Origin: Aureimonas glaciei
GTDB taxonomy: Bacteria; Pseudomonadota; Alphaproteobacteria; Rhizobiales; Rhizobiaceae
Assembly (NCBI RefSeq): GCF_014643375.1
Contig: NZ_BMJJ01000002.1
Coordinates: 496,345 to 560,344, forward strand
DNA length: 64,000 nt
Direction: 5' to 3'
Part shown: piece by piece, positions 35,712 through 44,397 of the stretch
Numbering within the stretch: the stretch's first letter is position 1
How the letters are laid out: every line of letters begins with the position of its first letter
Made by a program: the position numbers and the translations under genes
Notes under the pieces: model-generated
Databases searched by the model: none
Told to the model about the DNA's origin: nothing
The model's input: only the letters and a program-made list of their open reading frames with translations

Positions 35712-37940
35712 CTACTTCGACCGCGCCGTGAAGACGCCGGTCCATCCCTCGGGGGCGCCCTGTTGCTTCAGCAGGTCGAGCCGCTCGGCGTAGATATCGT
35801 AGAGGGCGTGCAGCGATTCCGGCGCGCCGGGGCGCAGCGCCGCCAGCCGGTCGAGGGCGGCCGTGAAGTCGCCGGCGCGGTAGGCGGCGATCATGGCGCC
35901 ATGCGCGGCAGCCAGCGTCTCGAACGAGGGATCCCGGGCCATTTCCGCATCGCCGAGGAGGGCGAAGACGGGCAGGGGCTCCGCCCGCCCGACGACGCGC
36001 ACCAGATCCACCGGCAGGAAAGCCAGATCGCCGGCGCCTCGGGCGACGTTCTCGGTGACCAGAATGGCGACGCCGTAAGCCTTCGTCAGCCCCTCGACGC
36101 GCGAGGCGACATTGACGCCATCGCCGATGGCCGAATAGCTGAAGCGCTGCGCCGAGCCGAGATTGCCGACGCAGCAGGGGCCGGCATTGAGGCCGATGCC
36201 GACCTTCAGCGCGCCCGGCGCACCGCCGCCGACGCTGAGCGTCTTCAGCACCCGCGTCATCTCGAGGGCGGCGAGACAGGCCCGGCGGCGATGGTCGGCG
36301 AGATCGAGCGGGGCGTTCCAGAATGCCATGATCGCGTCGCCCATATACTTGTCGATCGTCGCCTCCGAGCGCAGCAGCACCTCGGTCATCGGCGTGAGAA
36401 AGCCGTTGAGGAGGGTGGTCAGCGCCTCCGGGTCGAGCTTTTCCGACATCGTCGTGAAGCCGCGGATGTCGGAAAAGAGGACGGTGATGTCGCGCATGAC
36501 GCCGCCGAGCTTCAGCGCTGCGGGATCGTCGGCGAGCCGCTCGACCAGTGTCGGCGAGAGATAGCGGGCAAAGGCCTGGCGCACGAAGCGCTTCTCGCGG
36601 TTGGTGAGGAGGAGGAGCACCGGCATGGTGACGGCGAAGACGCTGCCGACCGAGACGGCGGGCAGGATCGGATCGATCAGCAGCCGGAATTGGGTGAAGG
36701 CGACCCAGGACAGCGCCAGCGACGCCGCCATGAAGCCGACGGTAACGACGGCCGAGACGAGGGCGCCGGTGCGCGGAACGATCAGGACCAGCAGCAGACC
36801 GAACAGGAGCGCGGCCAGCGTCTCGGCGCCCTTGGCCCAGTCGGGACGCGACAGAAAACTGTCGCCGAGGATCTGGTCGATGATCTCGGCATGCACGCGC
36901 ATGCCCGGCATGCTCGCCGCCACCGGCGTCGCGACGAGGTCGCGCAGGCCGACGGCGCTGGTGCCGACGAGGACGATCCGGCCGGAAAGCACGCTTTCGT
37001 AGGCATCGCGGCGGGCGGGGTCGAGAAGCGCCGCCGCCGAAATCGTCGGCATCGAGGCGAGGCCGGAAAAATAGATCCAGAACGTGCCTTTCGGTCCGGT
37101 CGGGATCTCGATGGCGCCGACCTTCAGGGCGGTGATCGCCGGCTGGCCGGTATCGATCTCGCCGCTCGCGCCGGTGCTGCGCACGATCACCGCGCCGGCG
37201 CCCTGGGCGACGCGCAGCGCCTCGATCGACAGCGCCGGATAAAGCTGCCCTTGCGCGCTCGCCACCAGCGGGATCTGGCGCACGATCCCGTCCGGGCTCG
37301 GGGGGAAGGAGAAGAAGCCCAGCCCCGTCGCGGCGTCGCCGAGGATTTTTAGATTGCCGACGCCGCCGCGAAAACGCTCGATGATGTCGCGCGGATCGGC
37401 GCCGCCATAGGAGAAGCCGACCTTCGGCGGCGGCAGCGAGCCGTCCGTTTCGTTGGAGATCGCCATGCCGGCGACCACCCTGTTGCCGGTGAAGGCGCCG
37501 GCGAGGACCGCGTCATTGTCGATCGACGCGCCACTCGCCGGGAGGTCGACCGCGACGCCCGCCCGCCGCAGCTCGGCGACAACCTGGCGCAGGGAGGTGC
37601 GGTCGGGCTCGGGGAAGACGATGTCGAAGGCGATCGCCGCCGCGCCGAGCTGGCCGAGCGTGTTGACGAGCGTCGCGATCGCGGTGCGCGGCCACGGCCA
37701 CTGGCCGATTTCGGCGATCGACGCCTCATCGATGTCGACGAGCACCACGGGGGCGGCCGTTTCCGCCCGCGGCTGCGCCCGCTGGTAGGTGTCGAAGACG
37801 AGGACCGTCAGGCGATCGAGGACCGTCTGGCCGAGCGTCGCGACGGCGAGGCCGACGACAAGGGTGGTCACCCCGTACAGCCGGACGATCAGCGCCTCGC
37901 GTCGCTGGCGCCGGTCGAAAAGCCAGCGGAGAAAGCTCAT
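35712..37940 (-). CDS. CHASE2-domain class III adenylate cyclase
   Basis: Membrane-bound cyclase of 742 residues. An N-terminal helix leads to a large periplasmic CHASE2 domain (VVLVDIDEASIAEIGQWPWPR through GRIVLVGTSAVGLRD). Three membrane helices follow (~residues 375-460), then the cyclase catalytic domain. Metal Asp are in LFSDIRGF and YMGDAIMAFW; the adenine-selecting Lys is in IDKYMGD and the Asp in AIGDGVN; the transition-state Asn/Arg are in NVASRVE. All key residues for cAMP synthesis are present. It follows a FecR-domain gene by 131 bases, a pairing seen for CHASE2 proteins elsewhere. Confidence 0.93.
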   Translation of the reverse strand: MSFLRWLFDRRQRREALIVRLYGVTTLVVGLAVATLGQTVLDRLTVLVFDTYQRAQPRAETAAPVVLVDIDEASIAEIGQWPWPRTAIATLVNTLGQLGAAAIAFDIVFPEPDRTSLRQVVAELRRAGVAVDLPASGASIDNDAVLAGAFTGNRVVAGMAISNETDGSLPPPKVGFSYGGADPRDIIERFRGGVGNLKILGDAATGLGFFSFPPSPDGIVRQIPLVASAQGQLYPALSIEALRVAQGAGAVIVRSTGASGEIDTGQPAITALKVGAIEIPTGPKGTFWIYFSGLASMPTISAAALLDPARRDAYESVLSGRIVLVGTSAVGLRDLVATPVAASMPGMRVHAEIIDQILGDSFLSRPDWAKGAETLAALLFGLLLVLIVPRTGALVSAVVTVGFMAASLALSWVAFTQFRLLIDPILPAVSVGSVFAVTMPVLLLLTNREKRFVRQAFARYLSPTLVERLADDPAALKLGGVMRDITVLFSDIRGFTTMSEKLDPEALTTLLNGFLTPMTEVLLRSEATIDKYMGDAIMAFWNAPLDLADHRRRACLAALEMTRVLKTLSVGGGAPGALKVGIGLNAGPCCVGNLGSAQRFSYSAIGDGVNVASRVEGLTKAYGVAILVTENVARGAGDLAFLPVDLVRVVGRAEPLPVFALLGDAEMARDPSFETLAAAHGAMIAAYRAGDFTAALDRLAALRPGAPESLHALYDIYAERLDLLKQQGAPEGWTGVFTARSK

Positions 37941-38071
37941 GGCGAGAGAATAGCGCCGTCCGGCGCGGCCGAGCCTGCCGGCGCGCGCCGCCAGCCGGGT
38001 CCGTATCCTGCCGGGTCGGCTAGGCCGTTCGGCATGCCGGGGCAGCATGCTCCGGTGAGATGGGGCACCCT

Positions 38072-40861
38072 CTAGCGGTCCACACTGCGCGCACCACCGA
38101 ACACCCCGCTCGCCTGCCAGGAGTTTCCGCTCTGGCTTTGCAGGTCGAAATTGCCGATGACGCCGGCGGCGACATTCGCACCGTCATTGACGAAGGCGCC
38201 ATGGGTCGGACCGGTGGCATCGCCGCCGTTGCGCTCGAACAGCACCCCGGAAAACAGCGCGTCGCCCGTGCCCGTGCCGCCCAAGGTGCCGCTGAAGTCG
38301 CGGCCGTCGAAATCGTCGATCGAAAGCTCGCCGCTGCGCCCGCCGAAATCGTAGCTCATGCTCATGCTGCCGCTGGCGACATAGTCGGCAATGCCGCCCG
38401 AGAACACCTGGGAAACATTGCCGACGGCGCTGCCCGCATAGGTCGCCGTCGTTCCCGCCAGCGCGGACAGCTCGGCCTCCGTCGCGATATCTCCGCCGAC
38501 CCAGGTCCCGAGATGGACGGCGGTCCGAAGCGTACCGGCCTCCTCGCTGTTGGGACGCGACGGATCGGCCGATGCCCTGATCTGCGTCCCCCACCAACCC
38601 CATTCGAGGAACTGGCAATCGCAGAGCCGCCCCTCTGGCAGAAGCTCCGGCTGCGGATTGGCGTCGCCCGACAGGAGGTAGGTCCGCGCACTGACGCCGT
38701 CGATCTGCCGATAGGCCGTCTGGTCCCGCACGAAGAAGGAGCGCGAGGTGTCGCCATTGTTGGCGGCAGCGAAAAGATCGTCGTCGATATAGGCCGATCG
38801 TCCACCCGACCCACTCTGGTTCGTGCCGCTGCCGAAGGCGATGCGGGTGGCGAGCGTGCCGTCCCGCGAGGCGATCTGGAGCTCGCCGCCGAGCGTGTCG
38901 CGATCTGCCTGGAAGTCGATGAAGAAGGAATTGGGGTCGATGCCGCTCGTTCCCAGCTCCTGGATGTAACCGCCGTCCGGGTCGTCGCTTTCGATCAGGC
39001 CGGCGGAAAATCCGCGGATCTGGCCGAGCTCGCGGGTCGCGCCGCGATCTGCCGAGAACTGCGCGCGCGGCACCTCCTCCTCGAGATTGAGGACATGGAA
39101 GGTGGAATAGATCGGTGACGGTCCACCGAAGACGTCGGCATCGCGGAAATAGTCGTTGGCCTCGCTGTCTCCCGTGAGGACGAGATTTTCGCCGTTGCGG
39201 CCGAAAATCTCGTTGCCGCCCTTTGCCAGGGCCAGCGAGGAGATCGTTCCCGACATGTGCGAGGAGAAGCCGAGGGGGTCGTTGCGGAAGCTGCCGCGAC
39301 GGCCGTAGTCGACATTGAGCGCGCCGTCGCCGGCGGTCAGGATGTTGCCGACGTTGACGCCGACAGCGCTCCTCTGGTTCTGGTCCTCGCCGGAAATAAG
39401 GAGCCAGGATTGCAGGAAGACCGAGGACGGGTCGTTTCCGGGCCTTTCCAGCAGGTAGAAATCGCTGATCGAGGCGCCGGAGAATTCAGTGCCGATGGCC
39501 GAGGCGCTGAAGAAGGGAACCGGCAGTTGCTGGATGATATCCGGCGTGAAGGCATAGGTTCGAACGTCCCCGTCGCGCAGAACCGACGGGTCGGCCAACG
39601 GCGTGCCGGCGAGTGCGTAGAAGGGCTGGGTCGTATCGCCGGCGATCGCCAGCGTGTAGGCGGCAAAGCCGTCGACGCCGGAATAGCCGATCCCGATCAG
39701 CGGAACGCCCCCGAGCGACGCGCCGTCGGCCGGCAGGATGGGATTGGGCGTGAAAGCCGTGCTTCCGTAGACAGGCAGGATCAGCGGTCCGCGGTTGGTG
39801 GCGCCGTTGCCGGTGGGCGAGGACCCCGGAACCGTCAGGTCGACGCGGCGGTCCTCCTCGGCGGAGCCGCCGACGAGCCCGTAGGCGCCGGGAGTCTCCA
39901 CGGTCTCGCCGCCGTTCGTCACATAGGTTGATCCCGCCGTCAGGACCCGCAAGGGGATCGTGGCCGAGTCGTCACCGCCATCGTCCCCACCATCGTCATC
40001 GCCGTCCTCGACGACTTGCTCGCGCCCGACATCGAGCTGCGCATCCTGGATCAGTTCGCCGTCGACCACTTCCAGGCGGTCGGGTTCGGGCCGCGCCAGC
40101 GGGATCGGCGGGTTGTTGATCGCCGGCGTCCGGTCCGAATTCTCGCCCGCGACACCGCTGGCGACGACGATGCCGTCGCTCGGACGGTTGGGCGAGCCGC
40201 CGCTGGTGCCGGGCGCACCCGCCAGCGACTGCTGGATGGCGCTGCCGAAGCCCGGCGGCGTCTTCTGCACCGTCTGTGTCTGCGACCCGTCCGGATTGGT
40301 GCCGATGATGATGGAGTAGCCCGGCTCGTAGATCCGGTTGGTCTGGCCGTTCGGTCCCGTTAGGGTGACGTCGTTGCCGAAGATCATGTCGACATGTGTC
40401 GGCCGCCCGCCGCCCGCCTGTCCGCCCAGGCTGATGTCGACCACGGCGCCGCGGATGCCGATGGTGCCGACGGGGGTGCCGAGCGAGACCCCGCCCGGCG
40501 TCTTGGAGGTCTTGCCGCCGATGAAGCGAAAGACGCCCTTGGTCAGCGTCGCGGCGACCTGCGCCGTGCCGGCATCGGGATCGTAGACGAAGCGATCGAT
40601 GGCCAGCGCCGAATTCGGGCCGACGGTGAAGGTCGTGCCGTCGGCCAGAAGGATCTGCAAAAGGCCGACCGTGTCGGTTTCGATGCGCTCGTTGTGGATC
40701 ACGTTGTCGCCGAGCGCGATGGTGCGGATCGCGGCATTGGGCCGGATGCTGCGCGCCGCCTGGTTGACCGCCGCGGTCACGCCGACGGTCTGGGCCGCCG
40801 CCGGCACGGTCTGGGTCAGGATGAGGCAGAGGGCGAGAACGAGCGACGGGCGAGGGCGCAT
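38072..40861 (-). CDS. Secreted FecR-domain protein with TbpB-like C-terminal barrel
   Basis: A 929-residue secreted protein with a signal peptide cleaved at VPAAAQ-TVG and no lipobox Cys. The FecR domain spans about residues 55-165 (LLQILLADGTTFTVGPNS, TPVGTIGIRGAVVDI). A Pro/Asp-rich linker has a polyacidic GDDDGGDDGGDDS stretch. A long repeat-free beta-rich body follows. The last ~130 residues have the Gly-rich pattern of transferrin-binding-protein-B-like barrels (GGTGTGDALFSG, THGAFVNDGANVAAGVIGNF, GVFGGAR). It lies ten bases after a Slam-like outer-membrane gene, its probable exporter. The start has GAGGAGA upstream. Confidence 0.8.
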   Translation of the reverse strand: MRPRPSLVLALCLILTQTVPAAAQTVGVTAAVNQAARSIRPNAAIRTIALGDNVIHNERIETDTVGLLQILLADGTTFTVGPNSALAIDRFVYDPDAGTAQVAATLTKGVFRFIGGKTSKTPGGVSLGTPVGTIGIRGAVVDISLGGQAGGGRPTHVDMIFGNDVTLTGPNGQTNRIYEPGYSIIIGTNPDGSQTQTVQKTPPGFGSAIQQSLAGAPGTSGGSPNRPSDGIVVASGVAGENSDRTPAINNPPIPLARPEPDRLEVVDGELIQDAQLDVGREQVVEDGDDDGGDDGGDDSATIPLRVLTAGSTYVTNGGETVETPGAYGLVGGSAEEDRRVDLTVPGSSPTGNGATNRGPLILPVYGSTAFTPNPILPADGASLGGVPLIGIGYSGVDGFAAYTLAIAGDTTQPFYALAGTPLADPSVLRDGDVRTYAFTPDIIQQLPVPFFSASAIGTEFSGASISDFYLLERPGNDPSSVFLQSWLLISGEDQNQRSAVGVNVGNILTAGDGALNVDYGRRGSFRNDPLGFSSHMSGTISSLALAKGGNEIFGRNGENLVLTGDSEANDYFRDADVFGGPSPIYSTFHVLNLEEEVPRAQFSADRGATRELGQIRGFSAGLIESDDPDGGYIQELGTSGIDPNSFFIDFQADRDTLGGELQIASRDGTLATRIAFGSGTNQSGSGGRSAYIDDDLFAAANNGDTSRSFFVRDQTAYRQIDGVSARTYLLSGDANPQPELLPEGRLCDCQFLEWGWWGTQIRASADPSRPNSEEAGTLRTAVHLGTWVGGDIATEAELSALAGTTATYAGSAVGNVSQVFSGGIADYVASGSMSMSYDFGGRSGELSIDDFDGRDFSGTLGGTGTGDALFSGVLFERNGGDATGPTHGAFVNDGANVAAGVIGNFDLQSQSGNSWQASGVFGGARSVDR

Positions 40862-40871
40862 GACAGTCTCC

Positions 40872-42392
40872 TCAAAACCGCTTCACGACGCCGAAGGACG
40901 TGCTGACATTGTCGAAGCGGCGAAGGTCGTAGTTCGACGACACGTCGCGATAGCCGAGCGTCGCCTGCAGGGCCCAGTCGTCCCGCAGCGGGACGGTCAG
41001 CGAGCTTTCGACGAAGAACTCCTCGTCCTCTTCCTCCTCGGTCAGGCTGAAGACGGGGTCCGGTTCGTCGTAGCCGCGATCGAGGTAGCCGGCGGCGAGC
41101 CCGAGCGTCCAGGGATCGGCCTGCGACGGGAAGGGCGAGCGGAAATCCAGCGCGCCGCCCAGGTTGATGCCGAATTCGGAATAGCTGAGATAGTCGCGGT
41201 CCGCGTCGCGGTGCTCGCCGCCGATCGTGCCGAACAGGACCAGCTGTCCCGTCACCTGGTGCTGCAGGCCGATCTGGCCGCGAAAGCGGCTGCCGCTGCG
41301 CTCAGACGCCGTCGGCCGCAGATCGGAATCCTCGAAGGATTCGCCGCGGAATTCGCCACGCAGCGTCAGCCGCGTCGCCGGCGTCAGCAGCTTGGCGAGA
41401 CTCATGCCGATGCCGCCGGACAGGAGATAGGGGTCCTCCTTCAGCGTCACGCCGCCGAGGATGCCGTAGACGCCGAAACTGGCATCGTCGATGTTCAGCC
41501 GCTCCAGGTTGAAGGTCGGGCCGAGGGTGAGTTCGGCATAGCCGGTGTTGATCTCGTCGTGTTCGGCATAGAGGGCGCCATAGGTCTGGAGATGCGCCTC
41601 GAACTGGTCCCCCTGGCCGGCGAGCGCGCGGGAATAGTGGAAACTGCCGGCCACGAAGCCGTTGACGTCGTCGTCGCTGAGGGCCGAAGGATCGAGCAGC
41701 AGCGGATCGGTCAGCAGCGTCGTCTGGACGAGACGCGATTCCGGGGCGGCATTGGCATTCGACTGCCAGCGCACGCCCGTCGTCACCGTGCCGGAGAAAC
41801 TGTCCACCGCGCTTTTCTCGCCGATCGCCGCCAGATAGGGCGCGACCTTCGTGCGCACCTCCTCGGGAACGGAGGGGGCGGCCAGCGCCTGGTCGAAATA
41901 GGTCTGCGCGGTCTCGAAGGCGCCGAGACGGTAGTAGAGCACGCCCAGTTCCAGCTGCAGGCGCGGCAGGCCCGGCGCGAAAATCAGCATGCGCTCCAGC
42001 GTGGCGATGGCCGCCTCCAGATCGCCGGCGCGCGAGGACAGATCCGCATAGCGGAAGGCGATGTCGAGATTGGCCGGGTCGCGCATCATCTCGGCAAACA
42101 GGCGGGCGCGGGCCGCCTCGATCTCCGGCAGCTGCTCGGCGGGGACGCGCGGCGCCACGTTCGGCACCGTCTGAGCGGCCGCGACCCCGGAAACGAGGAG
42201 GGCCAGGAGGGCCACCAGACAGGCGAGCGCCCATCCGGGTGTCCGGGCGCTGGCGCCGGAGGCCGCGTCGGACGCGACATCCCCCAGGGGAAGAAATTCA
42301 GTTTTACTGTCTAGGAATGCTGTACCCACGCCCCATCTCCGGCAGCCGCTCCGATGCTCTTGTGTCTGGCGCCTGAAATCCGAAATCAGCAT
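40872..42392 (-). CDS. Slam-like outer-membrane protein (TPR + beta-barrel)
   Basis: Outer-membrane protein of about 506 residues. After a signal/transmembrane segment (ACLVALLALLVSGVAAAQ) it has TPR-like repeats (LERMLIFAPGLPRLQLELG, YYRLGAFETAQTYFDQAL). A C-terminal beta-barrel of about 300 residues ends in the outer-membrane signature VVKRF. TPR plus DUF560-type barrel is the architecture of surface lipoprotein assembly modifiers (Slam), which export TbpB-like proteins. The start is uncertain: ATG 42392 or 42395, or a GTG at 42329, and the hydrophobic segment is rather far from each. It is the first gene of a putative operon with the FecR protein. Confidence 0.72.
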   Translation of the reverse strand: MLISDFRRQTQEHRSGCRRWGVGTAFLDSKTEFLPLGDVASDAASGASARTPGWALACLVALLALLVSGVAAAQTVPNVAPRVPAEQLPEIEAARARLFAEMMRDPANLDIAFRYADLSSRAGDLEAAIATLERMLIFAPGLPRLQLELGVLYYRLGAFETAQTYFDQALAAPSVPEEVRTKVAPYLAAIGEKSAVDSFSGTVTTGVRWQSNANAAPESRLVQTTLLTDPLLLDPSALSDDDVNGFVAGSFHYSRALAGQGDQFEAHLQTYGALYAEHDEINTGYAELTLGPTFNLERLNIDDASFGVYGILGGVTLKEDPYLLSGGIGMSLAKLLTPATRLTLRGEFRGESFEDSDLRPTASERSGSRFRGQIGLQHQVTGQLVLFGTIGGEHRDADRDYLSYSEFGINLGGALDFRSPFPSQADPWTLGLAAGYLDRGYDEPDPVFSLTEEEEDEEFFVESSLTVPLRDDWALQATLGYRDVSSNYDLRRFDNVSTSFGVVKRF

Positions 42393-42871
42393 CATCTGTG
42401 CGTCATACCATGATGACGAAAGTCCAGCCTCGCACAAGCCTTGGTCGGCGCGGCCGGAAAAGCCAGGATGATGAATTATGACGTTAGGGAATCTTTGTAA
42501 CGCATTGAGCTCGATGGGGCGGTCCGGCGGGTCGCTCGGCGCCGGTGGCGGCGCCTGCCGCGACGGGGCTTTGCGGGGCACCGCCGGCACAACGAACTAG
42601 TCCGGTCCCTGTGGCGGATTTGCATCGATCTTCGGCCGCCGGGCCCGAGAATATCCCATCGAGTCGGGCACCGAGCATCCTCCGGCCTGATCTTGCGCCC
42701 CGGCGTCCGTGGCACGGCGTGCCGCTACCGTGGGTCGCGCTGGCGTCGGTCGCGCCCGCGATCGTGCCGCGTTGACTTCGCCGAGAGGGGGGCGTCTGAC
42801 TGGTCTTCAGTCCCATCCGCTAGCGCGGCCCGGATCAACGCCCTCCGGGGCACTTTAGGGAGATGACGGCC
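42393..42871. other. Divergent intergenic region upstream of Slam-like gene
   Basis: About 480 bases (less if the Slam-like gene starts further upstream). The leftward promoter of the Slam-FecR locus should lie here. Near its right end GGGAG precedes the small gene at 42872. No other structure was recognised. Confidence 0.4.
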
Positions 42872-42979
42872 ATGAAAGAGAGCAAGGGAAAGACCAAGAA
42901 GGAACAGCCGCCGAAGCAGAATGCCGCCGCGCCGAGCCAGAAGGGCAGCGTGGCGACCCCGCCGAAGCCCAAGAAGTAG
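42872..42979 (+). CDS. 35-residue Lys/Pro-rich basic protein
   Basis: Tiny basic protein starting MKESKGKTKKEQPPK and ending VATPPKPKK, low complexity and probably disordered. The ATG at 42872 has AGGGAG nine bases upstream. An in-frame ATG at 42863 would sit directly on that Shine-Dalgarno, so 42872 is preferred. Similar Lys-rich micro-proteins are scattered in rhizobial genomes; function unknown. It converges on the GST gene. Confidence 0.5.
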   Translation: MKESKGKTKKEQPPKQNAAAPSQKGSVATPPKPKK

Positions 42980-43061
42980 GCCGGCTCTCCCGGCGAGGTG
43001 TCCGAGCGGATCGGGCGGCCTTCGCGCCGCCTGATCCCCCCCAGGACGGGCGGTGCGCCCT

Positions 43062-43709
43062 CTAGGCCGGTACCGGCTCCTGGAAATCGGCGAGATGGTC
43101 GGCCATGGCGCGGCCAAAGGCCGGCCGGGCCTCGCAGCGTCGGCGATAGTCCGCCAGCCGGCCATGCGTCTCGACGAGGTCGGTGTGGCCGAGGTCGCGC
43201 AGCACGGTCGTCATCAGCAGGTCGGCGGCGGTGAAGCGGTCTTCCAGATAGTCGCGGTCTCCCAGCCACCGCGCCAGGGAGGCGAGCCGCCGGTTGACGG
43301 CCTCGACCACGACCGGCCGCCGCGCCGCCTTGACGCTCTCGTCGCTGGTGAAGAAATCGAGTTCGCCCAGATTTTGCACCGGCGGCTCGACCGAGTTCAG
43401 CGCGGCAAACATCCACGCCGTCATCCTGAGACGGCCGGCCTCGTCGGACGGCATCAGCGCCGGCGATTTTTCGGCGATGTGAAGGACGATGGCGCCGGAT
43501 TCGAAAAGCGCCAGGCCGTCCTCGTGGATCGCCGGCACCTGCCCGAAAGGCTGCCAGTTCAGATAGGCGTCCTGCTCCTTCTCCGCAAAGTCGATCAGCC
43601 GGGAGCGATAGGGCATGCCGGCCTCCTCCAGCGCCCAGCGGACCCGGAAATCGCGGACATGACCCCTGGCAAAGGGCGGCACCCACCGAAAGGCACTGAC
43701 CTCGATCAT
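43062..43709 (-). CDS. Glutathione S-transferase family protein
   Basis: A 215-residue GST-like protein. The N-terminal thioredoxin-fold domain has RGHVRDFRVRWALEEAG, the cis-Pro loop FGQVPAIHEDG and glutathione-binding LFESGAIVLHIAE. The helical C-terminal domain has RFTAADLLMTTVLRDLG. The start ATG 43709 has GGAGAGA upstream. It lies 133 bases after a MarR gene on the same strand and may be controlled by it. Confidence 0.9.
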   Translation of the reverse strand: MIEVSAFRWVPPFARGHVRDFRVRWALEEAGMPYRSRLIDFAEKEQDAYLNWQPFGQVPAIHEDGLALFESGAIVLHIAEKSPALMPSDEAGRLRMTAWMFAALNSVEPPVQNLGELDFFTSDESVKAARRPVVVEAVNRRLASLARWLGDRDYLEDRFTAADLLMTTVLRDLGHTDLVETHGRLADYRRRCEARPAFGRAMADHLADFQEPVPA

Positions 43710-43842
43710 CTGTCTCTCCCTTGATCGTCGGCGGGTTGGCCGAGCGTTGCCGTGAATGTCTCGTCCCACCGTCCGCCCCTTGAGGGGAGGAACGGTGCCG
43801 TCGATCGGCAGGCGATGGCCGGGCCGCCGCCAGGCCCGCTGC

Positions 43843-44280
43843 TCAGGCGAGCGCGTTGAGGGCGGCGCGCAGCTCGTCGCCGTCTCCCGCCAGCGCCGCG
43901 TCGATGGCGGCATGCGTGTCGCGCCAGATCGGCAGGGCGTCGGCGAGAAGCGCCATGCCCTCTTCCGTCAGCGTCAGCAGCCGGCCGCGCCGGTCGACGG
44001 GGTCGACTTCCACCGTCACGAGCCCACGCCGCGCCAGCGGCTTCAGCGCCGCCGTCAGCGTCGTGCGGTCCATGCCGAGCAGGCGCGCCACCGATCCCTG
44101 CGTCGCCGGCATCGGCCGGTTCAGCGACATCAGCAGCGAGAACTGTCCGTTCGTCAGCGACACGGGCCGCAGAGCCTCGTCGAAGCGACGGGCGAGGGTG
44201 CGGGCCGCGCGCTGGGTGTGCAGGCAGAGGCAGGTGTCGCGCACCATCAGGGTGGCGTCGAAGGAAACCGTCTTTGACAT
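43843..44280 (-). CDS. MarR-family transcriptional regulator
   Basis: A 145-residue winged-helix dimer. The recognition helix region is GSVARLLGMDRTTLTAALKPL and the wing is DPVDRRGRLLTLTEEG, both classical MarR. Two Cys occur near the N-terminus (DTCLCLHTQ), so thiol or redox sensing is conceivable. A perfect 12-base palindrome lies directly upstream (44292-44303), between this gene and the divergent VOC protein gene, and is the obvious operator for both directions. A GST gene follows. Confidence 0.92.
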   Translation of the reverse strand: MSKTVSFDATLMVRDTCLCLHTQRAARTLARRFDEALRPVSLTNGQFSLLMSLNRPMPATQGSVARLLGMDRTTLTAALKPLARRGLVTVEVDPVDRRGRLLTLTEEGMALLADALPIWRDTHAAIDAALAGDGDELRAALNALA

Positions 44281-44291
44281 GCCGTATAAGA

Positions 44292-44303
44292 GTTGATATC
44301 AAC
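44292..44303. promoter_or_regulatory. MarR operator candidate
   Basis: GTTGATATCAAC is a perfect 12-base palindrome 11 bases upstream of the marR start and 94 bases upstream of the VOC gene. Its position suits autorepression and control of the divergent gene. Confidence 0.6.
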
Positions 44304-44397
44304 GTTATTGTCAAGGGCAGTGACGACGGTTCGGGGCGTCGCGGCGCCGGCGTTCCGCCGGGAGCTTCTGGAAAAACGGTCGGGCGGGGAGGGTACA

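Noticed and set aside
44292-44303. FNR/Anr box
   Set aside because: TTGATATCAA lacks the four-base spacer of TTGAT-N4-ATCAA, and the adjacent MarR gene is a better partner.
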